Source of the DNA: Streptomyces sp. McG3
GTDB lineage: Bacteria; Actinomycetota; Actinomycetes; Streptomycetales; Streptomycetaceae
Direction: 5' to 3'
DNA: 57,667 nucleotides
NCBI RefSeq assembly: GCF_018619185.1
Contig: NZ_JAAXYC010000012.1
Location: 1 to 57,667 of the forward strand
Under the pieces are notes generated by a model, which worked only from the letters and a program-made list of their open reading frames with translations, had not been told where the DNA came from and did no database searches. The position numbers and the translations under genes are program-made. Below are positions 9,201 to 15,571 of this stretch, in pieces; positions within the stretch are counted from its first letter, which is position 1, and every line of letters begins with the position of its first letter.

Positions 9201-10727
9201 CAGCGCCGTCAGGCCGTCCACCTGGTGGCTGAGTTCTTCGAAGGTGAGGGTCGTGCCGTCGCAGACAACGGCGGTGTGCTGAGGGGTGGTCCGCGCCTGC
9301 CGGGCGAACTGCTCGGTCAAGGGCGGCGGTTCCGGGGCGTCACTCCTCGACGGCTGAGCGGCGCCGAGGCCGAGCACGCGCCGCTGTTCGTCCTCGGCGA
9401 CGGGGCTCACCGCTCCGACGGTCCTCTCCGGGTCCTCCACGAACGCGTCGAGAACCCGGCACAGGCGCTCATGCGGCCCTACGAGGTCCTGCTGACCGTA
9501 GCGCGCGGCGTTGCCCAGCAGATCGACGTGCATACCACCGTCGCCGAAGGAGGCGTGCACGGCCACGGCCAGATCCTCCACCGGGCCGATCGACAGGTTG
9601 TGCAGGGTCGCCGGATGAGGGCCGAATCGCAGGGCGTCGTCGAAGGCGAGGATGTTGACGGAGGGCCCGGTCAGGGCCGTCGTCGTCCCGGTCAACCCCA
9701 GTTGGTGGCGGAGTGCTTCGGCCGGCCGGCGCTGGTGACGGAGTACGGAACGGGCTTCGGCGGAGGCCCGGCGCGCCAGATCGGTCACCCGGTCGGCGGG
9801 GGAGACGGCGAGTCGCATCGGCAGGATCGAGCTGAGCATGGCGGGCGTCGACCGTGCCGCGGGAGTACGCCGACCGGTGACCGGCAGGCCGAGCACGACC
9901 TCGCCGAGCCCCTTCTCCCGGTGCAGGCACAGCGCCAGCGCCCCCATGACGAACGTCGGCCAGCCGGTTCCGGCCCGCTTGGCGGCCGCCTTCAGCCGTT
10001 CCGTCTCCGCCCGGCTGTACACCCGCCGCACCGAAGCCGTCCCGTACTTCCCCCTCGTGCCTGACGGTGCGGGGGTCTCGGGAGGGAGGGCGCCGACGAG
10101 GTGTCCTGCCCAGAACTCCTCGTCCCGGGAGCCCTGTTCGGAGGCGAGATAGGCGTCCTCCTCCTCGATGAGCGTGGCGAGAGACCCCGCGGGACGCAGC
10201 TCGGGAAGGACATCCGGGGCGAGAACGAGAGCGGTGTAGACCTCGGCGATACGGGAGAGAGCCAGCACCGCCGCGTAGCCGTCGAGCGCCAGGTGGTGCA
10301 CCTGCTGGTGGAAGAGGTGGCGCGACGGAGAGAGCCGGTAGAGGGTGACACGGACCAGCGGCCCCGCCGATACGTCCGCGGGCTCGGCCAGACACACCCG
10401 CATCCTCCGCAGAGCCTCCGCATGCGGGTCCACCTCGGCGGAGAGGTCCACCCAAGGCATGGATATGGACGTGCTCTCCCGCACGTGCTGGAAGGGAACC
10501 CCGTCCCGCTCACCGAAGGTGGTGCGCAGAGCCTCCATCTCGGCCGCGGTGTGGCCGACAGCGCGGCGCAGCAGGTCCGGTTCCACAGGGCCCCGGATAT
10601 CGGCGTACTCCGCGATGTTGTAGGCCGGATCCGCCGGGTCGAGCCGCTGCGCGAACCAGACCCCCTGCTGAGCGGCGGTCAGGCGCAGGGTGTTCGTCGG
10701 GGTTCCGGTGTGCGGTACGTCGGTCAC
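258..10727 (-). CDS. trimodular nonribosomal peptide synthetase (C-A-T-C-A-T-C-A-T-TE)
   Basis: A 3489-residue cytosolic NRPS. Approximate domains: C1 10-430 (HHLALDG near 146), A1 470-965, T1 serine near 1007 (LGGHS), C2 1065-1490 (HHIATDG near 1186), A2 1530-2030, T2 near 2085, C3 2135-2560 (HHIAADG near 2267), A3 2600-3105, T3 near 3172, thioesterase 3225-3480 (GWSFGG near 3303, C-terminal His in ENHD). No epimerase, methyltransferase or cyclisation domain is visible. The N-terminal C domain begins like EntF/DhbF (LTAAQQGVWFAQRLDP), a type that takes an aryl-acid starter. Hand-aligned specificity residues are DADEAGFVN, DADEAGLVD and DADEVGFVD, each followed by the A10 lysine; acidic residues at 239 and 278 suggest a basic substrate, but this is inference. 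GTG start with GAGGTGA upstream. Product unknown; an aryl-capped basic tripeptide is plausible. Confidence 0.95.
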   Translation of the reverse strand: MTDVPHTGTPTNTLRLTAAQQGVWFAQRLDPADPAYNIAEYADIRGPVEPDLLRRAVGHTAAEMEALRTTFGERDGVPFQHVRESTSISMPWVDLSAEVDPHAEALRRMRVCLAEPADVSAGPLVRVTLYRLSPSRHLFHQQVHHLALDGYAAVLALSRIAEVYTALVLAPDVLPELRPAGSLATLIEEEDAYLASEQGSRDEEFWAGHLVGALPPETPAPSGTRGKYGTASVRRVYSRAETERLKAAAKRAGTGWPTFVMGALALCLHREKGLGEVVLGLPVTGRRTPAARSTPAMLSSILPMRLAVSPADRVTDLARRASAEARSVLRHQRRPAEALRHQLGLTGTTTALTGPSVNILAFDDALRFGPHPATLHNLSIGPVEDLAVAVHASFGDGGMHVDLLGNAARYGQQDLVGPHERLCRVLDAFVEDPERTVGAVSPVAEDEQRRVLGLGAAQPSRSDAPEPPPLTEQFARQARTTPQHTAVVCDGTTLTFEELSHQVDGLTALLASRGARPGTRVAVGLPRSTDLVVAMLAVMRTGAAYLPLDPSYPAERLAFMIDDSRPVALVATASSAGTIDPRGSVPRVDPSTAPVGSPAGAVGELPGPGPQDAAYVIYTSGSTGRPKGVVVEHRSLSNLLEHHRREAHTLAEEALGRRLRVALSAATSFDAAWDPVLWMVAGHELHIIADDVRRDPQALVRYLVDHRVDAIETTPTYLRQMLATGLLTSESHRPRVIALGGEAVDDGLWEELAADPDLLVFNFYGPTETTVNAVTARVTGASPVIGRPVTGAGAYVLDPSLHPLPRGSVGELYLSGEGVARGYAGRPGLTAERFMPDPFGLPGARMYRTGDLARWGEDGSLEFAGRSDRQIKVRGVRVETGEIEAALRSLPGVEDAAVALTTAQDGPERLAAFLVAGAGAPAHAETRDAVAALLPGPSVPTAWATVERLPLTPNGKLDVAALPPALPVASDGGAPRTALEARMCAVFAACLGVPRVGRDDDFFALGGHSLLAMRLIGRIRGEFGAEVPISTLFSTPTPAGLVATLDEVAPARRSVTALAPRPQRLPLSFGQQRLWLLETLGDAGASYHLPVALRLRGALDRDALELALHDVVERHEALRTIVAETPEGPCQQILPPARLPRPLLRVMAAGEPLEPDGARFDLQHEIPLRARLFPLGAEENVLIVTLHHIATDGWSMGPLVRDLSTAYGARRSGRAPGWDELPVQYADFALWQRDLLGDPDAPDSLARRQLSFWADSLAGLPEESSFPTDRPRPARSSGRGGSVPVRIGAQDHRTLVRLAGDRGASSFMVLHAALAALMSRLGAGEDIAVGTPVAGRTDDALTELVGFFVNTLVLRADTSGSPAFRTLVERVARTDVAAYAHQELPFERVVEELAPTRSISRHPLFQVMLSLNNTPLPRPHLDGLTVGHEKSVGRSGSKFDLSWDLSEHHDDQGRPDGITGELEYDEDLFDRTTADRFAEHFTRLLSALLSEPDRPMTDVGFLTPSQRAAALDELPRSARTPLGARPAAYDGTVLDVLATRAAVQPDRTAVVAGDERLTFGELRLLSDRLACSLRDRGVGAGDRVAVALPRTSLAVVAVLGILRAGAVYVPLDPAQPAARTSLILDSAAPRLVLATSATRAALPDTTDVLLLDGAAEQENTAAATMPVPPRGHDAAYVLYTSGSTGLPKGVVVEHRSLAALLAHHRDRLMSPAEADNNGLPLRVAHTAAMTFDASLDPLLWMIAGHELHLVDDMTRRDPEALTALLHDRAIDVVETTPSFVEQLRSCGLFAPGRSRPRVLALGGEAVPAPLWRELAALSDVAVWNLYGPTETTVDSVMGRVLPGVRPHLGHPVSGARARVLDRRLEPVAPGVTGELYLSGPGVARGYDNRSGATAERFLPDPYGAPGSRMYRTGDLARRVEGRLEYLSRADGQIKIRGFRVETGEVASALDAHGDIAQSAVAVRSDSGSGSGSGSDSGSGEAQLVAWVVPAGHRDLSSRELRAFVAQRLPAHMVPSLIVPVAALPLTPHGKVDFAALPLTTVAESTDGKKRAPRSAPEEILCALFAESLEHEQVAPDDDFFELGGHSLLATRLIGRIRSAFGVELPVRALFESTTPASLAERLEGAGAARPALRRAPRTERPPLSTAQERLWFLHQLDPEAAAYHMAFAVRLDGSLDRHALRRALGDVLTRHEVLRTVVEPGDGSPRQHVLAPGDALPGLPVVAVEPARLGESLREAAAEPFDLTHDVPLRPVLFRSGEDRHTLLVTVHHIAADGWSMGPLAQDLAGAYAARSAGRAPSWAPLPVQYADYTLWQRDLLGSFEDPVSAASAQLAFWKDRLAGAPEETALPTDRPRPASPSGRGSTVPVRVPEETMADVARLARSTASSTFMVLHAALAALLHRMGAGGDVTIGTPVAGRTDEALDPLVGFFVNTLALRTDLSGDPDFTELLSRVRESDLAAYAHQELPFERLVEAVRPTRSLSRHPLFQVMLTLNNHRPPRLDLPGLEARLEGVDTGGAKFDLSFSFTERTSAGSGGAHLDGTLEFSQDLFDTETAVRIADRFTLLLAHAVGGPATVVGDLPLTSTEEQRRLLELGGGAGALRHDAAPPTTVLDRFAATVAAARSGDIAVTAPDGSLSFTELDARSDRIAALVARAGAGAGDRVAVLLPRSTDSIAALLAVLKLGAVHVPVDDSLPQGRIDAVLADARPHTVLTADATHARATARWHRLNLDSADSATAPAPLWERARPGLTEPAYLLHTSGSTGRPKGVLVGHGSLARLLEHHRRHLFGPSVRAAGRPRLDVALTAALSFDAAWDPVLWMLDGHRLHVLDDLTRRDPEALVEAVRVLGLDVLESTPTHVRQLLNAGLFAGAGRAPSVIVLGGEDVPAVLWDDLRARPGLTAWNFYGPTEATVDTLTAELRATGRPVLGAPVEGTAVRLLDDRLSPVPVGVTGDLYLAGDSLALGYHGQPAGTADRFVPDPYGPAGTRMYRTGDRAVRTPDDALEFAGRADDQVKVRGFRVEPEGIAAVLAEHTDVSQAAVVAHGEGPGGSRLAAYVVFAAQPAAPAGSAAVDRAAPAAPARSASERLDGVREHAAARLPGYMVPSGWAAVDSIPLTPNGKLDRKALPGLTPRGESSGTGRSPRNPREDVLCTLFAEVLEREQVLIDDDFFALGGHSMLAAGLIRRIRDALGVDVSIRSLFEAPTVAALAERIGAGVQDNPLATLLPLRTRGSLPPLFCVHPAGGLAWSYAGLLPHLGNDRPVYGLQTPNLDGTEPFPDSIEAMAAVYVAELRAVQPHGPYHLFGWSFGGNVVQEVAVQLQEAGEEVALLTILDAFPLAPLDDLDSASRDTVFRALLSNMGVGQEALDGDGPVEAAAVRDQFLAGGSPLGSLEPATIDAMVDNFAGQARLMRKYTPRVFHGPVLFFTATEGRPRDTFGLSLWGPYIDGPIENHDVACAHAQMMQPAAREQIGTTVSAVLDAGHRTEQGDLS
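4794..4841. repeat. hexanucleotide tandem repeat inside NRPS A2
   Basis: Eight consecutive 6-base units, mostly GGAGCC with two GGAGTC and a final GGAGCG. On the coding strand they encode a Ser-Gly/Asp stretch in the small C-terminal subdomain of A2. A1 and A3 lack it. It looks like an in-frame microsatellite expansion; length changes would keep the frame. Confidence 0.8.
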
Positions 10728-11153
10728 GCGAATTCACCTCGGTGGGGGAGACCTGCGACGGCATGGGCCGGGGCGCGCATGTGCGGCAGGGCGGAGCGGG
10801 ACGGGTCGGGGCCGATCACGGCGACTGCCGGCTCTGGTCGAGCGCGTACGCATCGCGATCGCGAAGCATCCGCTTCTGTGGGCCGGTGCACGTTGACAGC
10901 CTCCGTTGCGCTGACGTCGCCCCAACGGGGCCTTCACACCAGTCGTTCGGAGTCACACCAGCCTCGGATTGCTCATGTGGCGCACGACACGTCAGCGGGC
11001 CGATCTTTTGCAGTTCGCTGGCGCGTATAAGCCAATCGTCAGGCGGCTTTACGCCAGACACCCATCCGTGGAGGGCTCCGCACCGAAGAGGTCATGTCCG
11101 GACGCTTGTTCGGGCACCGCGTTTCCCACGTCCCGGAATTCGAAAGGGAGAAC
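10728..11153. other. divergent intergenic region, NRPS versus secreted peptide
   Basis: About 425 bp between the NRPS start (minus) and the peptide start (plus). It must carry both promoters. A TATAAG element lies at 11026-11031 without a well-spaced -35. I looked for the actinomycete iron box (dyad TTAGG...CCTAA) and found none, which matters if the NRPS makes a siderophore. No convincing gene is present. Confidence 0.5.
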
Positions 11154-11459
11154 ATGATGAAGATCCCTGTTCCCGCTCTGCGGTGGCAGCTCGTCGGAGC
11201 CCTGGTCGGCACTGTGCTGCTGGCATCCGCTCCGGCTGCCTCGGCCTCCTCCGAGGCAGCACCCCGCCAGGCGCCTACCGCGCGCGAGGGCGGAACCTCT
11301 TCCGGCCCGCTCGCCTTCTACCGGGGAATACAGGGTGGGAATCTCTGTCTGCTGGCCCGGTGCACCGTCGGCGAATCCGGACCCGGTGGCCACACGGGCC
11401 CCAGTAACACCCAGGGATTCAACCTCTGCCTCCTGGCCCTGTGCACCGTGCGGCCCTGA
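11154..11459 (+). CDS. small secreted peptide with twin CLLAxC motif
   Basis: A 101-residue protein with a signal peptide (basic start, hydrophobic 12-30, likely cleavage after ASA at 29-31). The mature part has a linker and two near-identical blocks: GGNLCLLARCTV at 61-72 and GFNLCLLALCTV at 88-99, the second almost at the C-terminus. The only four cysteines are C65/C70 and C92/C97. AAAGGGAG at 11143-11150 supports ATG 11154 or the adjacent ATG 11157. A very strong hairpin terminator follows 10 bases downstream. I do not recognise the family. It is not a chaplin or rodlin, and no LanKC-type gene is nearby. Two hydrophobic cysteine hairpins suggest an extracellular, surface-active or disulfide-linked peptide; this is inference. 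Confidence 0.75.
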   Translation: MMKIPVPALRWQLVGALVGTVLLASAPAASASSEAAPRQAPTAREGGTSSGPLAFYRGIQGGNLCLLARCTVGESGPGGHTGPSNTQGFNLCLLALCTVRP

Positions 11460-11469
11460 ACGCGGCTGG

Positions 11470-11527
11470 ACCTGGAACCACGACGCTCCCCCGCGCATCG
11501 GCGCGGGGGAGCGTCGTGGTTCCAGGT
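11470..11527. terminator. 27-bp perfect hairpin terminator
   Basis: Perfect inverted repeat: arms 11470-11496 and 11501-11527 with loop ATCG. It begins 10 bases after the peptide stop codon. No U-tract follows, as is usual in Streptomyces. It can act in either direction. Confidence 0.85.
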
Positions 11528-11594
11528 CAGCAGTGACCCGTGGCTTCTGTTGTCAGGAGGGTCCGCCGGCTGTCAGCCCTTGTCGGTGCGGGAA

Positions 11595-11627
11595 GAGCCC
11601 CGAGTCGGTGGAGGCGACTCGGGGCTC
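11595..11627 (-). terminator. hairpin terminator of the fasciclin gene
   Basis: Perfect 13-bp stem (11595-11607 with 11615-11627) and a 7-base loop, 20 bases downstream of the minus-strand stop at 11648. Together with the hairpin at 11470-11527 it insulates the two convergent genes. Confidence 0.75.
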
Positions 11628-11647
11628 AACGCAGGGCGCGGGAGTGG

Positions 11648-12304
11648 TCAGGCCTTGGGCATCAGAACGGTGTCGACGATGTAGACGGTGGCGTTGGCGG
11701 TGGGGACGTTGCCGCAGACGACCTTGGACGTGTCGTTGACGGTGTAGTTCTCGCCGGAGCCCTTGGTGGCGAGGGTGGACTTCTGGAGGGTGTCGTAGGT
11801 TCCGCTTTCCAGCTGCTTGGGGGAAAGCTTCTCGCCGACGACGTGGTACGTGAGGATGCTGGTGAGCATTTCCTTGTCGGCCAGGACCTTGTCGAGGTCG
11901 GCCTTGGGGATCTTGGCGAACGCGTCGTTGGTCGGCGCGAACACGGTGATGTTCTGGGCGTTGTTGAGCGTGTCGACGAGACCGGCCTTCTTGACCGCGG
12001 TGACCAGGGTGGACAGGGCCTCGTTGTTGGAGGCGGCGGTGGCGACCGGGTCCTGGGCCATGCCGTCGAAGGAGCCCGCGCCGTCCTTGGGGACGGAGGC
12101 GCAGGCCGGGCCGAACGGGCCGTCCATGGGGGTGGTGTCGTCGGCGGCCGGGCTCGACTTCTCGTCGGCGGGGGCGGAGCTGCTCGCCTTGTCGGCGGCC
12201 GTGTCGGAGGAACTGTCGTCCCCGCCGCAGGCGGTGAGCGTGAGGGGCAGGACGGCGGCGGCGGTGACGGCGATGGCGGCGCGGCGGAAACGGAAGGCGT
12301 TCAC
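11648..12304 (-). CDS. fasciclin (FAS1) domain lipoprotein
   Basis: A 218-residue surface lipoprotein. Residues 1-26 form a lipoprotein signal ending in the lipobox LTAC (Cys26). A Ser/Ala/Asp-rich linker covers about 27-60, and one FAS1 domain covers about 75-218, with the family motifs NITVFAPTNDAF and LTYHVVGEKL near the middle and a C-terminal VYIVDTVLMPKA. FAS1 domains mediate adhesion or protein-protein contact; the partner cannot be inferred. GTG start with AGGAG 8 bases upstream. Monocistronic, with its own terminator. Confidence 0.92.
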   Translation of the reverse strand: MNAFRFRRAAIAVTAAAVLPLTLTACGGDDSSSDTAADKASSSAPADEKSSPAADDTTPMDGPFGPACASVPKDGAGSFDGMAQDPVATAASNNEALSTLVTAVKKAGLVDTLNNAQNITVFAPTNDAFAKIPKADLDKVLADKEMLTSILTYHVVGEKLSPKQLESGTYDTLQKSTLATKGSGENYTVNDTSKVVCGNVPTANATVYIVDTVLMPKA

Positions 12305-13178
12305 GGAAAATCTCCTGTGTGATCGGTCGGTTGCGCTGAGTGTCGGTCAGGGGTGTGGGTGTGGCGTCGCTCGGGCGTGGCGAGTGCTGACGTCAGGTCA
12401 GGCGTCGGGCGTCAGGTCAGGCGTCGGGACAGAGAGACGATGGTCAACGCGGTGAAACGTGCAGTGCGCCGAGACTGGTGCTCGCGCCGTGCCGGTGCCG
12501 CCTTGATCGTCATGTCTGCTATTCGGGGCTGCCGCGACATCGGATTGGTCCGAGGGCGAGGAATTTTGAGAGGAAGTCTGAGCCCGGGCCAGCCCTTACG
12601 GCCGTCCGGGTGCCATGTGCGGGTCGACCAATCCGGCGTGCGGGCGGTGGCGAATGCCCCATGTGAGCGGCTGTTCGGAGGAAGCACCGCACACGCCGAG
12701 GCTTCCATCGGGGATGGATGCCTCACCCGTTCCCCACGGTGGAAGGCCCGTGGGGGACAGCCGTCGCGGGGTGTCACTCTCCTGGGCACCCCGCGACGGG
12801 CCTCCTCGCGAGCAGACGGTCGAGGCGGCGAAAGGGGATCAACCGGAGAGCGGGAGCGATGGGGGGAGCCGGCCTCGCCCCGGCCGATCGGCTCGACACC
12901 GGCGCCTCGGCGAGCCGAGCCCCTGGGGACACGGATGGAGCGCGCGGCATGAGGGCACGACGATTCAGCGCGCTTCCGCCCAGGTGCGCCGAGGAGGAGG
13001 GAGGTCCCCGAGCCGGTGGGTCACCCCGCCGAAGAGGAAGGAGAGCTTTCGGCGGCGGACACGGTCCTCGTCGAAGCGGTCCGGGGCGACCGGTCGCAGA
13101 GCGCGAGAGCGCGTCGTGGAAGGGCGAGAGCGACCGATACCAGTGATCGTGGGGAGGCCCCGGTCTCGGGGCTCGCGT
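12305..13178. other. intergenic region, no convincing gene
   Basis: About 875 bp between the sortase stop and the fasciclin start. Open frames on both strands give low-complexity Arg/Pro/Ser proteins without ribosome binding sites, so I call none. It holds the fasciclin promoter, a 19-bp tandem duplication at 12391-12428, and a 13-bp perfect hairpin (12761-12773 with 12787-12799) that may be a terminator. Confidence 0.5.
12391..12428. repeat. 19-bp tandem direct repeat
   Basis: Two exact adjacent copies of a 19-base unit (CGTCAGGTCAGGCGTCGGG at 12391-12409 and 12410-12428), about 90 bases upstream of the fasciclin start. It may be a regulatory duplication or a simple slippage product. Confidence 0.7.
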
Positions 13179-13910
13179 TCATCCCTTCGGCACACCCGCG
13201 TTGTCGAGGGTGGCGTAGACGACGAGGTTGTCCCGGTACTCGCGGCGGCTGCGGTCGTAGGTGCCCGAGCAGGTGATCAGGTGCAGGGCGGGCGGTCCGC
13301 TGGTCGCATAGACCTGGCTGTCGGGGAAGGCGTCCTTCCCGTACTGGCGCAGCGCCCGGACGGTGAAGGTGATGGTGGACCGGTCGTCCTGGACCATGGT
13401 GACTTCGTCGCCCGGGTCGAGCGTGGAGAGTCCGTGAAAGGCTCCTGGGCCGGTGGCGGAGTCGACGTGGCCGACGACGACCGTCGCGCCGGGGCCACCG
13501 GGGCGGGGGCCGTCGCTCCACCACCCTATGTTTCCCGGTTCGTCGGGAACGCCGAGACGGCCGTCCTGCTGGACGCGCAGGCCGATCAGGGGCTGGTCGA
13601 GCGAGATGGCGGGGATGCGGATACGGGTCGGCGCTGCGGGCGTCCGGCTGTCGGAAGACGCCGCTCGGCCGGACCCCGGGTGAACCGGCAGGCTGCCTCG
13701 GTCCATGCGCGCCGGCGCCTCCCCGGGGCCCGTTCCCAGAGCTGAGACACCGAGGCAGGCCAGAGCTGCCCCGACGGCGACGGCGGCGAACCCTGCGGCT
13801 TGTCGCCGACCGGGTATTCGCCGTGGTCGACGACCGACAGCCATGCCGTGGTCCGGTCGTCCGACCCGCCATCGGCGGGTCGGACGACCGGGGAGGAACG
13901 GGCTGGTCAT
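13179..13910 (-). CDS. class F-like sortase
   Basis: A 243-residue membrane-anchored cysteine transpeptidase. An Arg-rich cytoplasmic start is followed by one transmembrane segment at about 38-59, a Pro/Ser linker and the sortase beta barrel from about 95. The catalytic triad is visible: His148 (VVVGHVDS), Cys214 (LITCSG), Arg226 (EYRDN). Small size and the LITCSG form suit actinobacterial class F sortases, whose substrates are poorly known. Its ATG (13908-13910) overlaps the TGA of the upstream DUF4331 gene, implying co-translation and perhaps joint function, yet neither DUF4331 protein has a sorting motif next to its C-terminal membrane segment. A later ATG (Met23) is a possible alternative start. 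Confidence 0.88.
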   Translation of the reverse strand: MTSPFLPGRPTRRWRVGRPDHGMAVGRRPRRIPGRRQAAGFAAVAVGAALACLGVSALGTGPGEAPARMDRGSLPVHPGSGRAASSDSRTPAAPTRIRIPAISLDQPLIGLRVQQDGRLGVPDEPGNIGWWSDGPRPGGPGATVVVGHVDSATGPGAFHGLSTLDPGDEVTMVQDDRSTITFTVRALRQYGKDAFPDSQVYATSGPPALHLITCSGTYDRSRREYRDNLVVYATLDNAGVPKG

Positions 13911-15571
13911 GCCTGGCCGGCGCCGCGTCGTCGGCGCAGTGCCAGAACTCCGGCCACGGCCAGGAGGGCCCCGCCGCCCAGGGCGGCGGCGGGCGCGACG
14001 GGGAAGCCGTCGCCCGAGGCGAGGCCGCCGAGGCCGGCGCCGACGCCGCCGTCGGGGTGGAGCGAGTCGGCCTGGTTGACGGCCGCGGTGTTGGGCAGCG
14101 CCACGTACGGGAAGGTGTCGCCCGGCTCCCGGTAGGGCGTGTCGACGGCGTCGCCGGCTGCCAGGGCGGGCACGATCTTCCCGGTCTGCGCGGCGCCTTC
14201 GAGAGCCTGGAGCTCGATGTCGACGACATCGTCGTTGAGCCGGCGGCCGTTGGGGAAGCCGGCCAGGTCCTCGCCCAGGACGCCGAGGCGGTTGGGCTTG
14301 GCGGCGGGCGGGACGGACATGTTCAGGCGCAGCATTTCCGCGGGAACGACCGCGGACTTGTCGACGTCCTGGTTGAGGCGCTGCGAGTTGAGGTCCGCCT
14401 TGATGGGGCCGCACTCCTTGCAGATCCCGGTGAGGAAGATCTCGACGAGGTCGTTGCGCGGCGTGGCGGGGGCGGGGACCTTGTAGATGTTCTGGATGAG
14501 CTTGGGGACGATGGGGTCCTTGACCTTGTCGACGACCGGGGTGACCGTGGCGTCCTTCTCCGGGCTGAGCGCGTTGAAGGCGTCCTTGAACTTCAGCGGC
14601 ACGACGACCTCGTTGATGAGCGGGTGGCCGAGGCGGGAGACCTGCCGCCAGTCGTCGGCGTTTCCGTCCTTGGCGGGTGCCCCCTGAGCGTCCTTCGCCT
14701 TCGCGTCCTCGCTGCCCTTGCCGGCCGTGCCCGTGACGTTCGCCCCTCGGCGGTCGGTGGTGGACCACACGCCGATGACGGGGTTGCGCTTGGCGTCGCC
14801 CTTGAGCGCCAGCGTCGACTTGGGCACCTGGACGGCGAGGGTGTTGATGTTGTAGCCGGCCAGCGTGTTGTGGCCGGTCTCCGAGAGGTCGCCCCCGTAC
14901 AGGAGGTCGAAGATCCGCAGGTCCAGGAAGAACGGGTCGGACGCCTGGCCGGCGAAGGTCGTCCCACCGCCCGGCAGCGGAACCACGGCCTCCTTGCGGA
15001 GGGAGGCGTAGTCGGGCATCGACGCCTTGCCGACGTTCGAGGGTGCGACCGGGGAGTCCTTCAGGAGCGTCTTGGTGTTCCCGCTGCTGTCGGTGACCTT
15101 CAGGCTGTAGGTCTGCCGGAAGTTGAGGGTCTCGTCGTTCACCGACTTCACGACGCCGGTGTTGTAGAGGAACTGGTCGGCGGAGTCGCGGACGTGGTCG
15201 GTGAACTCCCACGTGTACGTCGTGTCCGGCTTGCCGTTGCCGTCGGCGTCGATCTTGATGTTGTAGCGGGCGTCCTCGGCGAACGGGTAGAAGTTCGGTC
15301 CGCCGTTGGGCTCCTGGAACGGGAGCCAGTTCGCCACCAGGGTGACGGTGTCGGGCTTGTCCGGGCTGGTGAAGGCATAGACGTCGGTGTTGTCGGCCCT
15401 CGGGTCTCCGGCGGTCAGCGGCGCCTCACGGTGGCTGGAGGCCGAGCTGGAGGCGGGAGCGAGGCCGGTGACCGCCGCGGCGGTCAGCAGGGCCAGCGCG
15501 CCGGTGGCGGCGAGGGTGCGCTCGGCCCGGCGGGAAGCGGGGCGTCGTCGGAGCATGCGGGGAGAGTGCAT
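13907..15571 (-). CDS. DUF4331 secreted, C-terminally anchored protein (copy 1)
   Basis: A 554-residue exported protein. The signal peptide covers about 1-44, with likely cleavage after Ala44. The mature protein then starts SSHREAPL, the conserved opening of DUF4331, followed by GDPRADNTDVYAFTSPD. The domain runs to about residue 500. The C-terminus has one hydrophobic segment and RRRR, so the protein probably stays in the membrane facing out. The biochemical function of the family is unknown to me. Ser-Ser-His at the mature N-terminus would form an ATCUN Ni/Cu-binding motif. ATG 15571 is chosen over the next Met for signal-peptide length. It overlaps the sortase downstream and has a Nur-like box about 720 bp upstream. 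Copy 2 lies at 19468-21078. Confidence 0.9.
   Translation of the reverse strand: MHSPRMLRRRPASRRAERTLAATGALALLTAAAVTGLAPASSSASSHREAPLTAGDPRADNTDVYAFTSPDKPDTVTLVANWLPFQEPNGGPNFYPFAEDARYNIKIDADGNGKPDTTYTWEFTDHVRDSADQFLYNTGVVKSVNDETLNFRQTYSLKVTDSSGNTKTLLKDSPVAPSNVGKASMPDYASLRKEAVVPLPGGGTTFAGQASDPFFLDLRIFDLLYGGDLSETGHNTLAGYNINTLAVQVPKSTLALKGDAKRNPVIGVWSTTDRRGANVTGTAGKGSEDAKAKDAQGAPAKDGNADDWRQVSRLGHPLINEVVVPLKFKDAFNALSPEKDATVTPVVDKVKDPIVPKLIQNIYKVPAPATPRNDLVEIFLTGICKECGPIKADLNSQRLNQDVDKSAVVPAEMLRLNMSVPPAAKPNRLGVLGEDLAGFPNGRRLNDDVVDIELQALEGAAQTGKIVPALAAGDAVDTPYREPGDTFPYVALPNTAAVNQADSLHPDGGVGAGLGGLASGDGFPVAPAAALGGGALLAVAGVLALRRRRGAGQA

Noticed and set aside
10728..11153. Iron-regulator (DmdR/IdeR) box upstream of the NRPS
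   Set aside because: I searched for the TTAGG-type dyad on both strands and saw nothing close, so no iron-box feature is claimed.
11154..11459. Class III lanthipeptide or SapB-like precursor
   Set aside because: It has a signal peptide rather than a leader, lacks the Ser-x-x-Ser-x-x-x-Cys ring pattern, and no LanKC-type enzyme is adjacent.
12305..13178. Possible small genes in the gap after the sortase
   Set aside because: Frames are Arg/Pro/Ser-rich, lack ribosome binding sites and give no recognisable motif.
13907..15571. LPNTA in DUF4331 copy 1 as a sortase signal
   Set aside because: It is about 40 residues before the C-terminal membrane segment; genuine sorting motifs directly precede it.
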